This document shows, piece by piece, positions 13,827 to 16,510 of a stretch of 16,510 nucleotides of DNA; the stretch's first letter is position 1; the number at the start of each line of letters is the position of its first letter. This stretch comes from Gammaproteobacteria bacterium (lineage in GTDB: Bacteria; Pseudomonadota; Gammaproteobacteria; Pseudomonadales; Pseudohongiellaceae). Under the pieces are notes generated by a model. The model had not been told where the DNA came from, made no database searches, and saw only the letters and a list, made by a program, of their open reading frames with translations. A program made the position numbers and the translations under genes. The DNA is taken from assembly GCA_007571115.1 (NCBI GenBank), contig RKSA01000171.1, positions 1 through 16,510 of the forward strand, in the 5' to 3' direction.

Positions 13827-16510
13827 CCGACCACACAGCAGACAAGACAGGCAAGCAGCGAGTGCAGATCGAGATCGACGGCGTCGCCTACCAGGTCAAC
13901 GCCGCCGGCAATCTGCTGCAGGAATGCCTGTCTCTCGGCCTCGACCTGCCGTATTTCTGCTGGCACCCGTGCATGGGTTCGGTCGGCGCTTGCCGGCAAT
14001 GCGCGGTCAAGCAGTACCGCGACGCCGACGACGAGACCGGCCTGCTGACCATGGCGTGCATGACTCCGGTCCGTGCCGGAGCGCGAATCTCGATCGACGA
14101 TGCCCAGGCGAGGCAGTTCCGCGCCGGCGTCATCGAAAGCCTGATGATTAGCCACCCCCACGACTGCCCGGTCTGCGAGGAGGGCGGCGAATGCCACTTG
14201 CAGGACATGACGCTGATGTCGGGCCACAACTATCGCCGCTACGACAAGCGCAAGGTCACGCACCGCAATCAGTGGCTCGGCCCCTTCATCAACCACGAGA
14301 TGAACCGCTGCATCACCTGCTACCGCTGCGTGCGCTTTTATGGCGAATACGCTGGCGGAACCGATCTCGCGGCCCAGGCCTCGCATCACCACACGTATTT
14401 CGGTCGCCACGAGGACGGCACCCTGGAAAGCGAATTCAGCGGCAACCTCGTCGAGGTCTGCCCCACCGGAGTCTTCACCGACCGCGTGTTCAGCGAGAAC
14501 TACACGCGCAAATGGGACTTGCAGACCGCACCCTCGATCTGCACGGGCTGCGCAGTCGGCTGCAACATCACTCCCGGCGAGCGCCACGGCGAATTGCGCC
14601 GCATCGTCAATCGCTACCACGGCGAGCTGAATGGCTATTTCCTTTGTGACCGAGGCCGTTTCGGCACGGGCTACGTGAACGACTCGCAACGTCTCAAGGC
14701 TGCCACCGACGCCGCCGGCGATTCTCTCGATCCAGAAGCCGCCAGGCGCCGCCTGCACGAGCTCGCCGCAGCAGGAGCGATCGGCATCGGTTCGCCCCGG
14801 GCCAGCAACGAGGCGAATTACGCCCTGCGCAAGCTCGTCGGCGCGGAGAACTTCCACGTCGGCTGTTCTGACGCCGAATTCGAATGCATCAAGCTGCTCG
14901 CCGAGCTCGCCGCCGACCCGCGCTTCCACGCTCCTTCGATTCGCGAAATCGAGCAGGCCGACGCGGTGCTCGTCCTTGGCGAGGACGTGACCAATACCGC
15001 GCCGAGAATCGCCTTGGCGCTGCGCCAGTCGGTTCGCAACAAGGCTCTCGAGCTCGCCAGCGCTGCGCATATCCCCCATTGGCAGGACGCGGCAGTTCGC
15101 GAGCTCGCCCAGCACGAGCGAAGTCCCCTGGTGATTTTCGCCAGCGGCGCGAGCCGCCTCGACGACATCGCCTGCACTCGCGTCATCGACAGGCCTTCGC
15201 GGCTGACGCACAAGGCATTCGCGCTGGCGAACCAGCTCCGCAGCGACGCTCCTGCCGCTGCTGGAGACGACACTCGCGAAGAGAGCGAGGAACTCGGTGC
15301 CATCGCCGCGCTGCTACTCGCGGCGCGGCGGCCGCTGATCGTCGCTGGTGCCGCGAACGGCGATGCCGAGCTGATCCGTGCCGGCGCCAATATCGCCGCA
15401 GCGCTCGGTGCGCGCCGCGAAGGCGCTGCCCCGGTGGATCTGTGCCTGATCGCCCCCGAAGCGAACAGCATGGGCCTCGGCCTGATGACTCCAGCGGCGA
15501 ACGGCCTCGGCGCCGCCCTCGGCAAGTTGCAGACGGGGCAGGTCGCCAATGTCATCGTCCTGGAGAACGACCTGTATCGCCGCGCTCCCCATGCTGCGGT
15601 CGATGCCGCGCTGTCTGCGGCGGGCGAGGTCGCGGCGCTCGACGTGCTGCCCAATGCCACCACCGCGCGAGCCGATCTGCTGCTGCCAGTGACGGCCTTT
15701 TCCGAACAGCAGTCGACCTGGGTCAACTACGAAGGCCGCGCCCAGCTCGCCTGGCAGGTGCATCGCAATCACAGCGCGGCGCGGCCGGCCTGGCAATGGC
15801 TCGGAGAAGGCGAGAGTTTCCGCGAAGTCCTGCACGAATGCGCGAGCGAGATCGCCGCTTTCGCCAGGCTCGGCGAAACGCTCCCCGACGTTTCGCATCT
15901 GCCGGCGGGCTGCAAGATTCCGCGCCAGTCCGAACGCTATAGCGGCAGGACTGCGATCAAGGCGCATCTGAACGTTCACGAGCCAAAACAGGCCCAGGAT
16001 GCCGAATCGGCGCTGGCATTTTCCATGGAAGGCGTTCCGGCGCGGCGCGACGCGACGATTCTCGCCTCGTCCTGGGCGCCGAACTGGAATTCCAACCAGA
16101 GCATCAGCAAGTTCCAGGACGAGGTCAACGGCGCCTTGCGCCAGCAGCACGGCGGAGTTGCGCTCGTGGAAAAAGGCCAGGCGGGCGAGTGGTTCGAGCC
16201 GGCGCCCCAGGCTCGCGGCGCTCGCAGTGAAAGCTTGGAGCTGACTTTCGCCTGGCAGATTTTCGGCAGCGAGGAGCTGAGCACGCGAAGCGAGGCGATC
16301 CGCAAGCGAATGACCGACGCCTACCTCGCGCTGTCGCCCGAGGACGCCGAGGCCCATGCGCTGCGCCACGGCGAAGGCGTTCGGGTGACCGGCAATGGCG
16401 TCGACGTGACTGCCCTCGCTTGCATTCGCGAGCAGATGAGCCCTGGAGTCGTCGCTCTGCACGTTGCCGATCGGCCGCTCGACCACCACGCCCTTGGCGA
16501 GGCCGTCACC
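13823..16510 (+). CDS. nuoG: NADH-quinone oxidoreductase subunit G (3' end cut by window)
   Basis: The frame is open from ATG 13823 to the window edge (896 codons with no stop); comparison with the Escherichia coli protein suggests only about ten residues are missing. NuoG is the large iron-sulfur subunit of complex I, passing electrons from NuoF/NuoE towards NuoB. Visible ligands include N1b Cys46, Cys57, Cys60 and Cys79; N5 His107, Cys111, Cys114 and Cys120 in HPHDCPVCEEGGEC; the two-cluster region MNRCITCYRCVRF with a later NLVEVCPTGVF; and extra cluster N7 in SICTGCAVGCN plus FLCDRGRF. A molybdopterin-oxidoreductase-like domain follows (IGIGSPRASNEANYALRKLVG, VLVLGEDVTNTAPR). RYSGRTAIKAHLNVHEPKQ and FSMEGVP occur near the end. 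The N terminus is about 12 residues longer than in E. coli. The presence of N7 ligands matches the enteric-type NuoG. Confidence 0.97.
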   Translation, partial: MTDHTADKTGKQRVQIEIDGVAYQVNAAGNLLQECLSLGLDLPYFCWHPCMGSVGACRQCAVKQYRDADDETGLLTMACMTPVRAGARISIDDAQARQFRAGVIESLMISHPHDCPVCEEGGECHLQDMTLMSGHNYRRYDKRKVTHRNQWLGPFINHEMNRCITCYRCVRFYGEYAGGTDLAAQASHHHTYFGRHEDGTLESEFSGNLVEVCPTGVFTDRVFSENYTRKWDLQTAPSICTGCAVGCNITPGERHGELRRIVNRYHGELNGYFLCDRGRFGTGYVNDSQRLKAATDAAGDSLDPEAARRRLHELAAAGAIGIGSPRASNEANYALRKLVGAENFHVGCSDAEFECIKLLAELAADPRFHAPSIREIEQADAVLVLGEDVTNTAPRIALALRQSVRNKALELASAAHIPHWQDAAVRELAQHERSPLVIFASGASRLDDIACTRVIDRPSRLTHKAFALANQLRSDAPAAAGDDTREESEELGAIAALLLAARRPLIVAGAANGDAELIRAGANIAAALGARREGAAPVDLCLIAPEANSMGLGLMTPAANGLGAALGKLQTGQVANVIVLENDLYRRAPHAAVDAALSAAGEVAALDVLPNATTARADLLLPVTAFSEQQSTWVNYEGRAQLAWQVHRNHSAARPAWQWLGEGESFREVLHECASEIAAFARLGETLPDVSHLPAGCKIPRQSERYSGRTAIKAHLNVHEPKQAQDAESALAFSMEGVPARRDATILASSWAPNWNSNQSISKFQDEVNGALRQQHGGVALVEKGQAGEWFEPAPQARGARSESLELTFAWQIFGSEELSTRSEAIRKRMTDAYLALSPEDAEAHALRHGEGVRVTGNGVDVTALACIREQMSPGVVALHVADRPLDHHALGEAVT

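Noticed and set aside
13265..15211. 648-codon open frame on the minus strand, opposite nuoF and nuoG
   Set aside because: It is a shadow of nuoF/nuoG produced by the same codon bias; it has no recognisable domain and ends in Arg-rich low-complexity sequence.
1..16510. CRISPR array, tRNA/rRNA genes, insertion sequence or prophage genes
   Set aside because: No regularly spaced repeats, no tRNA-like cloverleaf, no transposase or integrase and no terminal repeats were seen.

Overview
The window looks like chromosomal DNA from a high-GC proteobacterium, most likely a gammaproteobacterium. Codons are strongly G/C-ending. The complex I operon carries a fused nuoCD gene, and its subunits closely resemble the enteric/pseudomonad type of Nuo proteins. 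A TonB-dependent receptor (Gram-negative outer membrane), an S10 peptidase and an NSS symporter fit a peptide- or amino-acid-scavenging heterotroph. Genus assignment is not possible from the sequence alone.

Layout. (1) 1-3516: the 3' part of an amidohydrolase (+), a convergent FadR-type GntR regulator (-), and a divergent NSS-family sodium:amino-acid symporter (+). The 201-bp regulator/symporter intergenic region holds a perfect 10-bp inverted repeat next to the regulator's ribosome binding site. (2) 3542-7990, minus strand: a two-gene unit of a TonB-dependent receptor followed after 33 bp by a secreted serine carboxypeptidase-like protein (S10). The receptor's start region is a sharply AT-rich island with a perfect 12-bp palindrome. 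(3) 8168-8835, minus strand: a FitAB/VapBC-type toxin-antitoxin pair (ribbon-helix-helix antitoxin, PIN-domain toxin) overlapping by 4 bp. (4) 9070-16510, plus strand: the start of the respiratory complex I operon, nuoA-nuoB-nuoCD-nuoE-nuoF-nuoG. All cluster-binding cysteines are present. nuoG is cut by the window edge about ten residues before its expected end.

How it may work together. Regions 1 and 2 can be read as a nutrient module: the outer-membrane receptor imports oligomers, the carboxypeptidase trims them in the periplasm or outside, the symporter brings freed amino acids in with Na+, and the amidohydrolase processes an amide or peptide-like product under GntR control. The gene families are clear, but that chain is inference. 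The Nuo operon is housekeeping: NADH:ubiquinone oxidoreductase, with the NADH-dehydrogenase and connecting modules encoded here and the remaining membrane subunits expected just downstream.

I found no convincing undescribed system. The most useful leads are the receptor/S10 peptidase pair, the stem-loop or operator in front of gntR, the AT-palindromic receptor start region, a five-codon relay ORF bridging nuoF and nuoG, and a toxin-antitoxin locus whose control region is shared back-to-back with the complex I operon.
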